From NCBI RefSeq assembly GCF_018342065.1, contig NZ_JAFDOE010000002.1, positions 709,953-773,952 of the forward strand: a stretch of 64,000 nucleotides of DNA, given 5' to 3'. The position numbers were made by a program, and so were the translations under genes. The notes beneath the pieces were generated by a model that was not told the DNA's origin, ran no database searches, and worked only from the letters and a program-made list of their open reading frames with translations. This stretch comes from Citrobacter sp. FP75. GTDB lineage: Bacteria > Pseudomonadota > Gammaproteobacteria > Enterobacterales > Enterobacteriaceae. Positions 51,764-61,226 of the stretch are shown piece by piece. Position 1 is the stretch's first letter. Every line of letters starts with the position of its first letter.

Positions 51764-52990
51764 TTAATTTTTAATGATGCGTTCAGAACGCAAATGTTTT
51801 GCCTGATACATATTGTGATCGGCAAGTTCTTGTAATTTCTCGGCAGAGGCATGTTCCCACGTCAGCGCAAATCCAATGCTTAGCGTCATGCTTGCCAGAT
51901 GACCATTGTGAAGGTCAAACGGACGATTAAATTCTTGCGACAGCTCTGCACAGATACGCTGAACTTCGCATTCAGAATGGACGCTGTACAGCACCATGGC
52001 AAATTCATCGCCGCCAAGCCGGTAGGGTTGATGCCGACTACCACCAAATTCGGCCAGCCTTTTTGCGACTTCAATCAGGACCCGGTCGCCTGCAGCGTGC
52101 CCCCAGGTATCATTAATAAATTTAAAATTATCGCCATCAAGGAATAGCAATGCGGAGCTACTGTGGGCGGCATCGTCATTCATCAGGGCGTTAATGCTGC
52201 TACGAAATGCGGCGCGATTTGCAAGTCCGGTCAGAGGGTCGTGCAGCGCGGTACGTAACAGCTGAGCATTTTTAGCCTGCAGTCGCAGTTGCCACTCTTC
52301 CATCTCATCCAGCAGACTATTAAAATCCTGAGCAAACAGGTGAAACTCTTCAATGCGCTCTTCGGACACTCGCCGTGAGAAGTTGCGGTTGGTGCGAACA
52401 TCGTGCACTACCTCGGTAATATTTTGCAGCGCTTCAACGACGCCGTTGTGCAAATAGCGAGTGAGCATTAAGGCAATACCGGAGGCCAGCAAAATGCATC
52501 CCGTCAGCACGGCCAGCGACAGATAGATGAAATGGCTGATGACGCTGTCGCGCGCAATCAGGCGCACTTCACCAATGACGTTGCCATTGTGCAAAATAGG
52601 CTGCGTCACCGGCTGCGGGAACAGCCAGTGGCTGATCAGACCACTGATCTTATCGGTGGTATCCTGGGCGTCATAATGCCAGGTGGCGATCACCTTTTGA
52701 TTTTTATTGCGCAATTCTGCAACAGAGAATTGCCCCTGTTGTCCCAGTGCAGCCAGCGTTTCTTTTGCTGCAACGCTATCAGAAAACACCAATGAGGCTT
52801 CAAGCGAGCGGGTCATGGTTGCGGCGGTCAGAACCAGGTTTTTTTGCGCATACTGCTTGAGTGCCAGCACGGAAGAAATGCTCAGCAGCAGCCAGATCAG
52901 CGTCATAGTAACCAGTACGCTGACGATGCTGATACGCCGTAATGTCCGTTTGAACGTCGGGCGTGTTATGGGAGAAATACCCTTATCCAT
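51764..52990 (-). CDS. dgcN: Diguanylate cyclase DgcN (YfiN)
   Basis: DgcN makes cyclic di-GMP from GTP and is held inactive by periplasmic YfiR. From [20 protein letters not shown] there are 408 residues as in E. coli; an upstream ATG six codons earlier overlaps yfiR further. Two membrane helices (about 20-42 and 160-182) enclose a periplasmic sensor domain. A HAMP-like linker ([20 protein letters not shown]) and a GGDEF domain follow, with an intact [13 protein letters not shown] near residue 315 and [12 protein letters not shown] near residue 244. No RxxD inhibitory site stands in the usual place before GGDEF. Confidence 0.95.
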   Translation of the reverse strand: MDKGISPITRPTFKRTLRRISIVSVLVTMTLIWLLLSISSVLALKQYAQKNLVLTAATMTRSLEASLVFSDSVAAKETLAALGQQGQFSVAELRNKNQKVIATWHYDAQDTTDKISGLISHWLFPQPVTQPILHNGNVIGEVRLIARDSVISHFIYLSLAVLTGCILLASGIALMLTRYLHNGVVEALQNITEVVHDVRTNRNFSRRVSEERIEEFHLFAQDFNSLLDEMEEWQLRLQAKNAQLLRTALHDPLTGLANRAAFRSSINALMNDDAAHSSSALLFLDGDNFKFINDTWGHAAGDRVLIEVAKRLAEFGGSRHQPYRLGGDEFAMVLYSVHSECEVQRICAELSQEFNRPFDLHNGHLASMTLSIGFALTWEHASAEKLQELADHNMYQAKHLRSERIIKN

Positions 52991-53501
52991 GCTTATTATT
53001 CCGTGCAAGCATCAATACGTCTGGACTGACTCTTACACCACTACGCGAGAGGGAGTCCATATTTACCGAAAACCTCACTTCTTCATTATTTATGATGAGG
53101 CAAAAGGCGCTACCAATAACGCATTCGGTATTCTGTTCGGCAATTAATAACAAAGCCTTAGTCGGGAATTGATTCTTTAATTCCACCTGAAATGCCGGGG
53201 ATTCATTGCCAAAATAAAAACCGTCACACTGCGCAACTAAAATGTCTTGTTGTGTATGAACGATGACGGGAAGATAGGGTAACGCTCCGGAACGGGTATC
53301 CTGCAGCACGCTGGTAAAACGTGATGAAGAGAAAATACACAGTTTGGGCGGACCGGAAAGCGCAGGCCAGCGCGTGTAGCTGACGATGCCGGAAACCATG
53401 GAGCGTACGGATTTCGCCTCTTCCGTCGCATTTTGGGCATACAGAGGTAATCCGGACAATAGCAGTGCCAGTAGAAGTATGAGTCGATAAGAAAAGCTCA
53501 T
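52983..53501 (-). CDS. yfiR: Periplasmic DgcN inhibitor YfiR
   Basis: YfiR binds the periplasmic domain of DgcN and represses c-di-GMP synthesis; redox or envelope stress and YfiB relieve this. The start [20 protein letters not shown] gives 172 residues, with a signal peptide ending at LYAQ. Four cysteines in the mature part ([20 protein letters not shown]) fit the disulfide-controlled protein known from Pseudomonas and E. coli. The longer frame to 53564 lacks similarity. It overlaps the dgcN start by 8 bp and is first in the operon. Confidence 0.93.
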   Translation of the reverse strand: MSFSYRLILLLALLLSGLPLYAQNATEEAKSVRSMVSGIVSYTRWPALSGPPKLCIFSSSRFTSVLQDTRSGALPYLPVIVHTQQDILVAQCDGFYFGNESPAFQVELKNQFPTKALLLIAEQNTECVIGSAFCLIINNEEVRFSVNMDSLSRSGVRVSPDVLMLARNNKHG

Positions 53502-53659
53502 GAAAAGGTACCTACCAGCGTTAGCCGTAATACGTCGAAATACATTCACGATTGTTCGCAACAAAATAACATTATTTTACCAGGGCGTCATTATACCTGG
53601 AGGGATAATATTTCTGATTTAAGTTAAATCTCATTAATCCATCAATTATAAGTTATTGT

Positions 53660-54034
53660 TTAGTTTAGTCTTATAGAGGCTGCGCCTTCATTTGAACCTT
53701 TTTGCCAGGCGCTGTGTAACTGACTGACATTTTCGACAGTATCGCAACTCGGTGGAAAGGTTTTTCCGGCCACTCCCCTTGCATAGACAAAATCCGGCTG
53801 ACAGGTTTTTCTCTGCCCTTCGGTGTAACCCTTAAGATATTGTGCACGATCGACTTCGGGATCATTGTAATTGTCGGCAAGTGTTTCATTATCTTTAACG
53901 ACGTACCCTGAAATAGCATCTTGTATCCCGGCATCGTACCAGTCGGTGCCGGTCCAGGTAGGCGCGTGGGTATAGGGATCTATCTGACATCCGCTAAGAA
54001 GTAATGCCAATACAGTGCTGATGAGTCGCTTCAT
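53660..54034 (-). CDS. yfiL: YfiL, small lipoprotein of unknown function
   Basis: This 124-residue lipoprotein has a signal ending in the lipobox LLSGC (Cys16) and then a DUF2799-like body with WYDAGIQDAISGYV, then YLKGYTEGQRKTCQPDFVYA and HSAWQKGSNEGAAS. The E. coli orthologue is uncharacterised. It lies between the yfiR operon and the divergent aroF, with 158 bp downstream to yfiR that hold no other gene. No function can be stated. Confidence 0.85.
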   Translation of the reverse strand: MKRLISTVLALLLSGCQIDPYTHAPTWTGTDWYDAGIQDAISGYVVKDNETLADNYNDPEVDRAQYLKGYTEGQRKTCQPDFVYARGVAGKTFPPSCDTVENVSQLHSAWQKGSNEGAASIRLN

Positions 54035-54086
54035 TGCTGATACTCCCTGGTTTTTTTAAAGCATAGCGGATCTGATAATTGGCGCG

Positions 54087-54104
54087 TGTAAATTTAATTG
54101 TACG
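54087..54104. promoter_or_regulatory. TyrR box (distal) upstream of aroF
   Basis: TGTAAATTTAATTGTACG matches TGTAAA-N6-TTTACA in both half sites with two differences in the second. It is the farthest of three TyrR boxes from aroF, in the region between yfiL and aroF. Confidence 0.8.
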
Positions 54105-54138
54105 TTTTTTGCCGTAACTTTGCTGTGAAATAGGGCAT

Positions 54139-54156
54139 TGTAAATTAAAATTTACG
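54139..54156. promoter_or_regulatory. TyrR box (strong) upstream of aroF
   Basis: TGTAAATTAAAATTTACG matches TGTAAA-N6-TTTACA with one difference, the best TyrR site in the region. It lies about 100 bp upstream of the aroF start codon. Confidence 0.88.
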
Positions 54157-54161
54157 GAATG

Positions 54162-54179
54162 TGGATTGAAATCTTTACC
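54162..54179. promoter_or_regulatory. TyrR box (weak, promoter-proximal) upstream of aroF
   Basis: TGGATTGAAATCTTTACC matches the TyrR consensus weakly and lies 5 bp from the strong box. Paired strong and weak boxes over the promoter are how tyrosine-bound TyrR represses aroF in E. coli. Confidence 0.7.
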
Positions 54180-54249
54180 TGTTGTGTTATCGTAATCACC
54201 TCCTCGCTGAGGAATAACTATCGCAAACGAGCTAAACAGGATCGCCATC

Positions 54250-55320
54250 ATGCAAAAAGACGCGCTGAATAACGTACATATTACCGACGAACAGGTTCTG
54301 ATGACCCCGGAACAACTTAAAACGGCATTCCCGTTGAGCCAGGCGCAAGAGGAGCAAATTGCTCAGTCGCGCAAAACGATTTCTGACATCATCGCCGGTC
54401 GCGATCCGCGTTTGTTGGTGGTGTGTGGCCCTTGCTCAATTCACGATCCTGAAACTGCTCTGGAATATGCTCGTCGATTTAAAGCCCTTGCCGCAGAGGT
54501 CAGCGATAGCCTCTACCTGGTGATGCGCGTCTATTTTGAAAAACCCCGTACCACCGTCGGCTGGAAAGGGTTAATTAACGATCCTCATATGGATGGCTCT
54601 TTTGATGTTGAAGCAGGTCTGAAAATTGCGCGTCAGCTGCTGCTTGAACTGGTGAATATGGGACTGCCGCTGGCAACAGAAGCGTTGGATCCCAACAGCC
54701 CGCAATACCTGGGCGATCTGTTTAGCTGGTCCGCTATCGGTGCGCGTACGACGGAATCACAAACTCATCGTGAAATGGCGTCGGGTCTGTCTATGCCGGT
54801 TGGCTTTAAAAACGGCACTGACGGTAGCCTGGCGACAGCCATTAACGCCATGCGCGCAGCGGCACAGTCGCACCGTTTTGTGGGGATTAACCAGGCAGGG
54901 CAGGTGGCACTGCTGCAAACGCAGGGCAATCCGGACGGTCATGTGATCCTGCGTGGTGGTAAAGCACCGAATTACAGCCCGGCAGATGTTGCTCAGTGCG
55001 AAAAAGAAATGGAGCAGGCGGGACTGCGACCGTCACTGATGGTAGATTGCAGTCATGGTAACTCCAACAAAGATTACCGTCGCCAGCCTGCCGTCGCAGA
55101 GTCTGTGATTGCACAAATTAAAGATGGCAACCGTTCAATCATCGGCCTGATGATTGAAAGCAATATTCACGAAGGCAATCAGTCTTCCGAGCAGCCGCGT
55201 AGCGCAATGAAATACGGCGTGTCCGTAACCGATGCCTGCATTAGCTGGGAAATGACGGACGCGTTGTTGCGTGAAATTAATAAAGACTTGAACGGCCAAC
55301 TGGCGACGCGCCTGGCTTAA
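54250..55320 (+). CDS. aroF: Tyrosine-sensitive DAHP synthase
   Basis: AroF joins phosphoenolpyruvate and erythrose 4-phosphate, the first step of aromatic amino acid synthesis, and is inhibited by tyrosine. The 356 residues match E. coli. Motifs include VVCGPCSIHDPETALEYA near residue 57, RVYFEKPRTTVGWKG near residue 92, and the metal-binding His and Glu region at VDCSHGNSNKDYRRQPAV near residue 265. Asparagine and proline residues at the N-terminus correspond to the tyrosine site. Three TyrR boxes precede it, and tyrA starts 10 bp downstream. Confidence 0.98.
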   Translation: MQKDALNNVHITDEQVLMTPEQLKTAFPLSQAQEEQIAQSRKTISDIIAGRDPRLLVVCGPCSIHDPETALEYARRFKALAAEVSDSLYLVMRVYFEKPRTTVGWKGLINDPHMDGSFDVEAGLKIARQLLLELVNMGLPLATEALDPNSPQYLGDLFSWSAIGARTTESQTHREMASGLSMPVGFKNGTDGSLATAINAMRAAAQSHRFVGINQAGQVALLQTQGNPDGHVILRGGKAPNYSPADVAQCEKEMEQAGLRPSLMVDCSHGNSNKDYRRQPAVAESVIAQIKDGNRSIIGLMIESNIHEGNQSSEQPRSAMKYGVSVTDACISWEMTDALLREINKDLNGQLATRLA

Positions 55321-55330
55321 GAGGTGAGTT

Positions 55331-56452
55331 ATGGTGGCTGAATTGACCGCTTTACGCGATCAAATTGATGAAGTGGATAAGGCGCTGCTGGATTTGCTGG
55401 CGCGCCGTCTGGAACTGGTTGCCGAAGTTGGCGAAGTAAAAAGTCGCTTCGGGCTACCGATTTACGTGCCTGAGCGGGAGGCGTCTATGCTGGCTTCTCG
55501 CCGTGCAGAAGCGGAAGCGCTCGGGGTACCGCCGGATCTGATTGAAGATGTGTTACGTCGAGTGATGCGTGAGTCATACTCCAGCGAGAATGACAAAGGA
55601 TTTAAAACGCTTTGTCCTGATTTACGCCCGGTGGTGATCGTCGGTGGTGGTGGTCAGATGGGACGGCTGTTCGAGAAAATGCTTACTCTGTCAGGTTATC
55701 AGGTGCGTATTCTTGAACAACAGGACTGGGATCGCGCCGAGGACATCGTGGCCGACGCTGGAATGGTAATCGTTAGCGTGCCTATTCACGTCACAGAACA
55801 GGTGATCGCGAAATTACCGCGCTTGCCTGCTGATTGTATCCTGGTCGATCTGGCCTCGGTGAAGAACGGCCCGCTGCAGGCGATGCTGGCGGCGCATGAT
55901 GGTCCGGTAGTCGGATTGCATCCGATGTTTGGCCCGGACAGCGGCAGTCTGGCAAAGCAGGTGGTTGTCTGGTGCGATGGACGCCAGCCGGAAGCCTACC
56001 AATGGTTCCTGGAACAGATTCAGGTCTGGGGGGCGCGACTGCATCGGATCAGTGCCGTCGAGCACGATCAGAACATGGCGTTTATTCAGGCGTTGCGCCA
56101 CTTCGCAACCTTTGCTTACGGGCTGCATTTAGCGGAAGAGAATGTTCAGTTAGAGCAGTTACTGGCGCTTTCTTCGCCGATATACCGTCTTGAACTGGCC
56201 ATGGTTGGACGCCTGTTTGCTCAGGATCCGCAGCTGTATGCCGACATCATTATGTCGTCAGAGAGTAACCTCGCGCTGATCAAACGCTACTACCAACGTT
56301 TTGGTGAGGCGATCGGTTTACTGGAGCAGGGGGATAAGCAGGCATTTATCGACAGCTTCCGTAAAGTTGAGCACTGGTTTGGCGATTATGCCAAACGCTT
56401 CCAGAACGAAAGCCGCACGTTGTTGCGTCAGGCCAACGATAGCCGCCAGTAG
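55331..56452 (+). CDS. tyrA: Chorismate mutase/prephenate dehydrogenase TyrA
   Basis: This bifunctional enzyme of tyrosine synthesis has 373 residues as in E. coli. The AroQ chorismate mutase domain (1-90, [20 protein letters not shown]) is fused to a NAD-dependent dehydrogenase. The Rossmann motif [17 protein letters not shown] lies near residue 100, and [20 protein letters not shown] near residue 195 includes the catalytic His. It is the second gene of the aroF-tyrA operon, repressed by TyrR with tyrosine. Its 3' end converges with pheA. Confidence 0.98.
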   Translation: MVAELTALRDQIDEVDKALLDLLARRLELVAEVGEVKSRFGLPIYVPEREASMLASRRAEAEALGVPPDLIEDVLRRVMRESYSSENDKGFKTLCPDLRPVVIVGGGGQMGRLFEKMLTLSGYQVRILEQQDWDRAEDIVADAGMVIVSVPIHVTEQVIAKLPRLPADCILVDLASVKNGPLQAMLAAHDGPVVGLHPMFGPDSGSLAKQVVVWCDGRQPEAYQWFLEQIQVWGARLHRISAVEHDQNMAFIQALRHFATFAYGLHLAEENVQLEQLLALSSPIYRLELAMVGRLFAQDPQLYADIIMSSESNLALIKRYYQRFGEAIGLLEQGDKQAFIDSFRKVEHWFGDYAKRFQNESRTLLRQANDSRQ

Positions 56453-56460
56453 AATTGATG

Positions 56461-56487
56461 CCGGATGGCGGTGTATACACCATCCGG
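56461..56487. repeat. REP-like palindrome between tyrA and pheA
   Basis: CCGGATGG and CCATCCGG form a perfect stem around an 11-bp loop in the 47 bp between convergent tyrA and pheA. The core fits REP elements of enterobacteria. It may stabilise both mRNA ends, since no strong T-run is seen. Confidence 0.75.
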
Positions 56488-56499
56488 TATTATCGCACT

Positions 56500-57660
56500 T
56501 TAGCTTGGATCGACCGGTACCACGTTCTCACTCGGATAACATCCCAGCACCTTCATTGAACGCGTAATCTCCCCCAACTCCTTCAGTGCTTTTTGCATTT
56601 CCGGCGATTCCAGGTTGGCCTGGATGTCGAGATAAAACATCTCTTCCCACGGATTGCCGTGGATCGGGCGTGACTCCAGCTTGGTCATAATCAGATTATG
56701 GTTGCGCAGCACTAGCAGGGCCTCAACCAGCGCACCCGCTTGCTGTCCTGTCGCCATGAGCAGCGTGGTCTTCGCCGGAACCTGGTCGGAAACATTGATA
56801 GCCTTGCGTGCCAGCACCACAAAACGGGTAATATTTTGCGTCTGATTCGCTTCAATATGTTCAAGTACTTGCAGACCGTGCAGCATGCCGCCGGCTTCGC
56901 TACCCAGAGCTGCCACGTGTGGTGAGTTAGCCTGAGCCACTTTTTCCATCGCCGCCGAGGTGCTTTCGGTGTATTCGATCTTCCAGTGCGGGTAACGATT
57001 GAGGAATTTGCTGCATTGCTGGAACGGTTGCGGATGGCTGTACACCGTTTCGATGCTATCCAGATCCGTAGTGCCGGAAACCAACACGCAGTGGTCGATG
57101 ATAATGGTCATCTCACCGACGATAGAGAGCGTGGTGTGCTGCAGCAGGTCGTAAACATCGTTAATCGCGCCGGAGCTGGTGTTTTCAATCGGTACTACCG
57201 CGTAGTCCGCCTGCCCGGTTTCGACCTGGTTAAAGATATCGGCAAATTTTGCACAGCCGCTTTCAATAAATTGCTCAAAATGGCGAGCGGCATACTGACG
57301 CGCGGCAAGGTGGGAATAAGAGCCTTTTGGCCCCAGAAAAGCGACCCTGGCTGAGTGTGGATTGATCTTGTTCAGATGCTGCTGCAGGAGCGCCTGCTGG
57401 GTGAGCACAGAATCTTCGATGATCAGCTGGAACAGACGCGTGATGTAGTGAGCGTCGAGATGATGCGCTTTACCAAGCTGTATCAGCCGGTCTAACAGAT
57501 CGCGTTCGCGGTCAATATCGCGTACTGGACGATGGGAAAGCAGTTTTGCTTTACCAACTTCGACGGCCAGACCACGACGCTCAGCCAGCAAAGCCAGTAA
57601 TTTTTCATCCAGCGTGCTTATTTTATCGCGCAGCGCCAGTAACGGATTTTCCGATGTCAT
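56500..57660 (-). CDS. pheA: Chorismate mutase/prephenate dehydratase PheA
   Basis: This bifunctional enzyme of phenylalanine synthesis has 386 residues as in E. coli. It contains an AroQ chorismate mutase domain (1-95, [20 protein letters not shown]). A prephenate dehydratase domain follows (about 105-285; [25 protein letters not shown] with the catalytic TRF). The ACT domain (about 300-385) carries [14 protein letters not shown] and [15 protein letters not shown], the phenylalanine-binding GALV and ESRP motifs. It is controlled by the pheL attenuator upstream. The product differs from Salmonella and E. coli at scattered positions, mostly conservative. Confidence 0.98.
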   Translation of the reverse strand: MTSENPLLALRDKISTLDEKLLALLAERRGLAVEVGKAKLLSHRPVRDIDRERDLLDRLIQLGKAHHLDAHYITRLFQLIIEDSVLTQQALLQQHLNKINPHSARVAFLGPKGSYSHLAARQYAARHFEQFIESGCAKFADIFNQVETGQADYAVVPIENTSSGAINDVYDLLQHTTLSIVGEMTIIIDHCVLVSGTTDLDSIETVYSHPQPFQQCSKFLNRYPHWKIEYTESTSAAMEKVAQANSPHVAALGSEAGGMLHGLQVLEHIEANQTQNITRFVVLARKAINVSDQVPAKTTLLMATGQQAGALVEALLVLRNHNLIMTKLESRPIHGNPWEEMFYLDIQANLESPEMQKALKELGEITRSMKVLGCYPSENVVPVDPS

Positions 57661-57682
57661 AGTGTTGCCTTTTTTATTATCA

Positions 57683-57710
57683 ATAAAAAAGGCCCCCGTT
57701 GTGGGAGGCC
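57683..57710 (-). terminator. pheA attenuator terminator
   Basis: On the minus strand GGCCTCCC pairs with the C-rich partner GGGGGCC and is followed by TTTTTTATTG. It lies 49 bp downstream of the pheL stop and 22 bp upstream of the pheA start. Together with pheL it controls read-through when charged tRNA-Phe is scarce. Confidence 0.9.
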
Positions 57711-57758
57711 TTATTGTTCGTCTTCGCATTCTTTATCACACGACGAAACGCCTCCCAT

Positions 57759-57806
57759 TCAGGGGAAGGTAAAAAAGAATGCGAAGAAGAACGGAACAAG
57801 TTTCAT
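57759..57806 (-). CDS. pheL: pheA leader peptide
   Basis: This leader peptide reads MKLVPFFFAFFFTFP, with seven Phe in 15 residues, close to the E. coli PheL peptide. Ribosome stalling at Phe codons prevents the terminator hairpin from forming and lets transcription continue into pheA. It is too short for ordinary gene finding. Confidence 0.93.
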   Translation of the reverse strand: MKLVPFFFAFFFTFP

Positions 57807-57866
57807 GTCATTTTCCTTTGGCTACGACAGTAAAGTACCCGTAGTGTTTTCACCCTGTCAACAAAA

Positions 57867-57886
57867 AACGCGCCCGAAGGCGCGTT
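57867..57886 (-). terminator. Rho-independent terminator after raiA
   Basis: On the minus strand AACGCGCC pairs with GGCGCGTT around a TTCG tetraloop and is followed by TTTTGTTG, a textbook terminator. It ends the raiA transcript 24 bp after the stop and faces the pheL promoter region. Confidence 0.92.
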
Positions 57887-57909
57887 GGCGATACACTCAA
57901 TGTAAGGGA

Positions 57910-58317
<408 letters not shown>

Positions 58318-58477
58318 TTAAATCACATTATTTTGTCGCTTTTTGTCAAGAAAACCTTTTTGTGAGGCATCGCAGGAACAGGCGATTTTTTACTTGAGGA
58401 ATACCTGAAAGCAGGCCATATTTGATGGGATGCGTCGCCGCTAAACCGCTTCAGTTGCGGCGCCAACGGATAAAAAA

Positions 58478-58504
58478 ACGGCAGCCCATTTGGGCTGCCG
58501 TTTT
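58478..58504 (-). terminator. Rho-independent terminator after bamD
   Basis: AACGGCAGCCC pairs with GGGCTGCCGTT around ATTT and on the minus strand is followed by TTTTTTATCC. It closes bamD 16 bp after its stop. The stretch from here to raiA also holds the raiA promoter region but no other gene. Confidence 0.93.
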
Positions 58505-58519
58505 GCATTCAGCGGTAAA

Positions 58520-59257
58520 TCAAGTGTTGCTGCTGTTGGCGGCAATGATTTTCGCCACTTTTTCTGCCTGTGCGGTCATCTGCATCTGGCGATAGGCGTT
58601 TTCCATCAGCGGTAGAGCATCACGTGTTGCCTGAGTATCCGGGAAGTCACGCAGCATACCTTCCACTCGGTTTACCACGGCAACCCACGCGCCGCGTGCG
58701 GTGTAGTATTCAGCAACGGAGTATTCATACTTCGCCAGGCGATCTTTCAGGAACACCAGACGTTTGGTGGCATCTGTCGTGTACTGGCTGTTCGGATAAC
58801 CACGTACCAGTTTGGAAAAGTCATTAAACGCAGCTCGGGCGTGTTGGGGATCGCGATCGCTACGATCAACACCAAAGAATCCTTGCAGTGCGCTATCATC
58901 CAACGCCATATTGGTCAGGCCACGCATATACATGACATAATCAATGTTAGGGTGTGTTGGGTTCAGACGGATAAAGCGATCGATGGCAGCCTGAGCGAGC
59001 GGCAGATCGGCATTTTTGTAGTAGGCGTAGATGAGATCTAATTGCACCTGCTGCGAATACGGTCCAAATGGATAGCGATTATCCAACGCTTCCAATTGCG
59101 TTATTGCCTGTTTCCAGTTACCGTCCTGCAGCTTTTGCTGAGCAGTCGCGTAGATTTCATTTGGTGGGTTATCGGGCACCTCTTCCTTTGAACCAGAGCA
59201 ACCCGCCAAAAACAGGCTCAACGTGGCTGCTGCCACCAGGTATTTCATGCGCGTCAT
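58520..59257 (-). CDS. bamD: Outer-membrane assembly lipoprotein BamD
   Basis: BamD is the essential lipoprotein of the beta-barrel assembly machine that recruits BamA substrates. The 245-residue precursor has the lipobox LFLAGC, with lipidated Cys20, and five TPR motifs ([59 protein letters not shown] and two more). It diverges from rluD with 131 bp between starts. BamE, a second subunit, is encoded at 41263-41607. Confidence 0.98.
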   Translation of the reverse strand: MTRMKYLVAAATLSLFLAGCSGSKEEVPDNPPNEIYATAQQKLQDGNWKQAITQLEALDNRYPFGPYSQQVQLDLIYAYYKNADLPLAQAAIDRFIRLNPTHPNIDYVMYMRGLTNMALDDSALQGFFGVDRSDRDPQHARAAFNDFSKLVRGYPNSQYTTDATKRLVFLKDRLAKYEYSVAEYYTARGAWVAVVNRVEGMLRDFPDTQATRDALPLMENAYRQMQMTAQAEKVAKIIAANSSNT

Positions 59258-59388
59258 GACGTTTTGACTTTCCTCAAAATGTTTTACGGGAGATTCTCTG
59301 TTCCTGCTCCCGGTTAAGACCAGCTACAATAGCACACTATATTAAACGGCAAAGCCGTAAAACCCAACGTTAAACGAAGAAGCAGTTT

Positions 59389-60369
59389 ATGGCACAACGA
59401 GTAGAACTCACCGCAACAGTCTCCGAAAATCAGCTCGGTCAACGCTTAGATCAGGCTTTGGCCGAATTGTTCCCTGATTATTCGCGTTCACGCATAAAAG
59501 AATGGATCCTCGACCAGCGCGTGCTGGTAAACGGGAATCTTTGCGATAAGCCGAAAGAAAAAGTTTTGGGTGGGGAACGTGTCTCCATCAATGCTGAAAT
59601 TGACGAAGAAATACGTTTTGAAGCGCAAGATATCCCGCTGGATATCGTTTATGAAGATGACGACATTCTGGTCATCAACAAACCACGTGACTTTGTGGTG
59701 CATCCGGGGGCCGGTAATCCTGATGGCACGGTGTTGAATGCGTTACTGCATTACTATCCGCCAATTGCAGATGTTCCACGTGCAGGTATCGTGCACCGTC
59801 TGGATAAAGACACTACCGGATTAATGGTGGTAGCAAAAACGGTTCCGGCGCAGACGCGTCTGGTTGAGTCGTTGCAGCTGCGTGAAATTACGCGTGAGTA
59901 TGAAGCTGTGGCGATTGGTCATATGACAGCAGGCGGCACTGTAGAAGAGCCGATCAGCCGTCATCCCACCAAGCGTACGCATATGTCCGTGCATCCCATG
60001 GGTAAACCTGCGGTAACACACTACCGCATTATGGAACACTTCCGTGTGCACACGCGTCTTCGGCTGCGTCTGGAAACCGGACGTACGCACCAGATCCGCG
60101 TGCACATGGCGCATATTACCCACCCGTTGGTGGGAGATCAGGTCTACGGCGGTCGTCCGCGTCCTCCGAAAGGCGCATCGGATGCGTTCATTTCTACCCT
60201 ACGTAAGTTCGATCGCCAGGCGCTGCATGCCACCATGCTGCGCCTGTATCACCCGATCACCGGTATCGAAATGGAATGGCATGCGCCGATTCCACAAGAT
60301 ATGGTTGATCTGATTGCCGTGATGCGTGCCGATTTCGAAGAGCATAAGGATGATATTGCCTGGCTATGA
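59389..60369 (+). CDS. rluD: 23S rRNA pseudouridine synthase RluD
   Basis: RluD makes pseudouridines 1911, 1915 and 1917 in helix 69 of 23S rRNA, needed for efficient ribosome assembly. It has 326 residues as in E. coli. An N-terminal S4 RNA-binding domain (about 18-75) is followed by the catalytic domain with GIVHRLDKDTTGLMVVAKT near residue 132, in which the Asp after HRL is catalytic. RTHQIRVHMAHITHPLVGD lies near residue 225. It overlaps pgeF by 4 bp (ATGA), so the two are co-translated. Confidence 0.98.
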   Translation: MAQRVELTATVSENQLGQRLDQALAELFPDYSRSRIKEWILDQRVLVNGNLCDKPKEKVLGGERVSINAEIDEEIRFEAQDIPLDIVYEDDDILVINKPRDFVVHPGAGNPDGTVLNALLHYYPPIADVPRAGIVHRLDKDTTGLMVVAKTVPAQTRLVESLQLREITREYEAVAIGHMTAGGTVEEPISRHPTKRTHMSVHPMGKPAVTHYRIMEHFRVHTRLRLRLETGRTHQIRVHMAHITHPLVGDQVYGGRPRPPKGASDAFISTLRKFDRQALHATMLRLYHPITGIEMEWHAPIPQDMVDLIAVMRADFEEHKDDIAWL

Positions 60370-61097
60370 GTAAGCTAATTGTCCCGCAGTGGCCGCTGCC
60401 GCAAGGTGTTGCAGCCTGTAGTTCTACCCGTATTGGCGGCGTCAGTATGCCGCCGTATGATTCGCTAAATCTGGGCGCCCATTGCGGCGATAACCCGGAA
60501 CATGTTGAAGAGAACCGCAAACGGCTATTTGCTGCGGGCAATCTGCCTTCAAAACCCGTCTGGCTCGAACAGGTGCACGGTAAAGAAGTCCTGAAACTGA
60601 CCGGCGAGCCTTATCATTCTAAGCGTGCGGATGCGTCTTACAGCAATACGCCGGGCACCGTGTGTGCGGTGATGACTGCGGACTGTTTGCCGGTGCTGTT
60701 TTGTAATCGTGCAGGAACGGAAGTCGCAGCGGCTCATGCGGGCTGGCGTGGGTTGTGTGAAGGTGTGCTGGAAGAGACGGTGGCCTGTTTTGCTGATAAA
60801 CCTGAAAATATTATTGCCTGGTTAGGTCCGGCAATTGGTCCCCGCGCGTTTGAAGTGGGACCCGAAGTGCGTGAAGCGTTTATGGCCAAAGATCCGAAAG
60901 CGGACTGCGCATTTCAGCCGCGTGGCGAAAAGTACCTGGCGGATATTTATCAGCTTGCGCATCAGCGCCTTGCAAATGTAGGGGTCGAGAACGTCTACGG
61001 CGGTGACCGCTGTACGTTCAGCGAAAGTGAGACGTTCTTCTCTTATCGTCGCGAGAATACCACCGGTCGTATGGCAAGTTTTATTTGGCTGATATAA
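60366..61097 (+). CDS. pgeF: Polyphenol oxidase/peptidoglycan editing factor PgeF (YfiH)
   Basis: This 243-residue member of the DUF152 multicopper-type oxidoreductase family has been linked in E. coli to keeping L-serine out of cell-wall precursors (peptidoglycan editing). The conserved metal and catalytic residues are in MTADCLPVLFCN near residue 98, AAHAGWRGLCEGVLE near residue 120 and YGGDRCTFSESETFFSYRR near the C-terminus. It overlaps rluD by 4 bp and is followed by a 129-bp gap with the clpB heat-shock promoter. Confidence 0.95.
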   Translation: MSKLIVPQWPLPQGVAACSSTRIGGVSMPPYDSLNLGAHCGDNPEHVEENRKRLFAAGNLPSKPVWLEQVHGKEVLKLTGEPYHSKRADASYSNTPGTVCAVMTADCLPVLFCNRAGTEVAAAHAGWRGLCEGVLEETVACFADKPENIIAWLGPAIGPRAFEVGPEVREAFMAKDPKADCAFQPRGEKYLADIYQLAHQRLANVGVENVYGGDRCTFSESETFFSYRRENTTGRMASFIWLI

Positions 61098-61159
61098 CCT
61101 AAAGAATCAAGACGATCCGGTACGCGTAATTTTCTTTTCACATAATTCAGGTCATTCAC

Positions 61160-61187
61160 CTTGAATAATTGAGGGATGACCTCATTT
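61160..61187 (+). promoter_or_regulatory. Sigma-32 heat-shock promoter of clpB
   Basis: CTTGAA at 61160-61165 and CCTCATTT at 61180-61187 are separated by 14 bp and agree with the sigma-32 consensus. The -10 element ends 39 bp before the clpB start codon. The spacer and flanks are nearly identical to the E. coli promoter. Confidence 0.9.
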
Positions 61188-61226
61188 AATCTCCAGTAGC
61201 AATTTTGATCTGTTATGGGAGGAGTT

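Noticed and set aside
56461..56487. Palindrome after tyrA as a strong shared terminator
   Set aside because: No T-run on either strand. It fits a REP-like element better.
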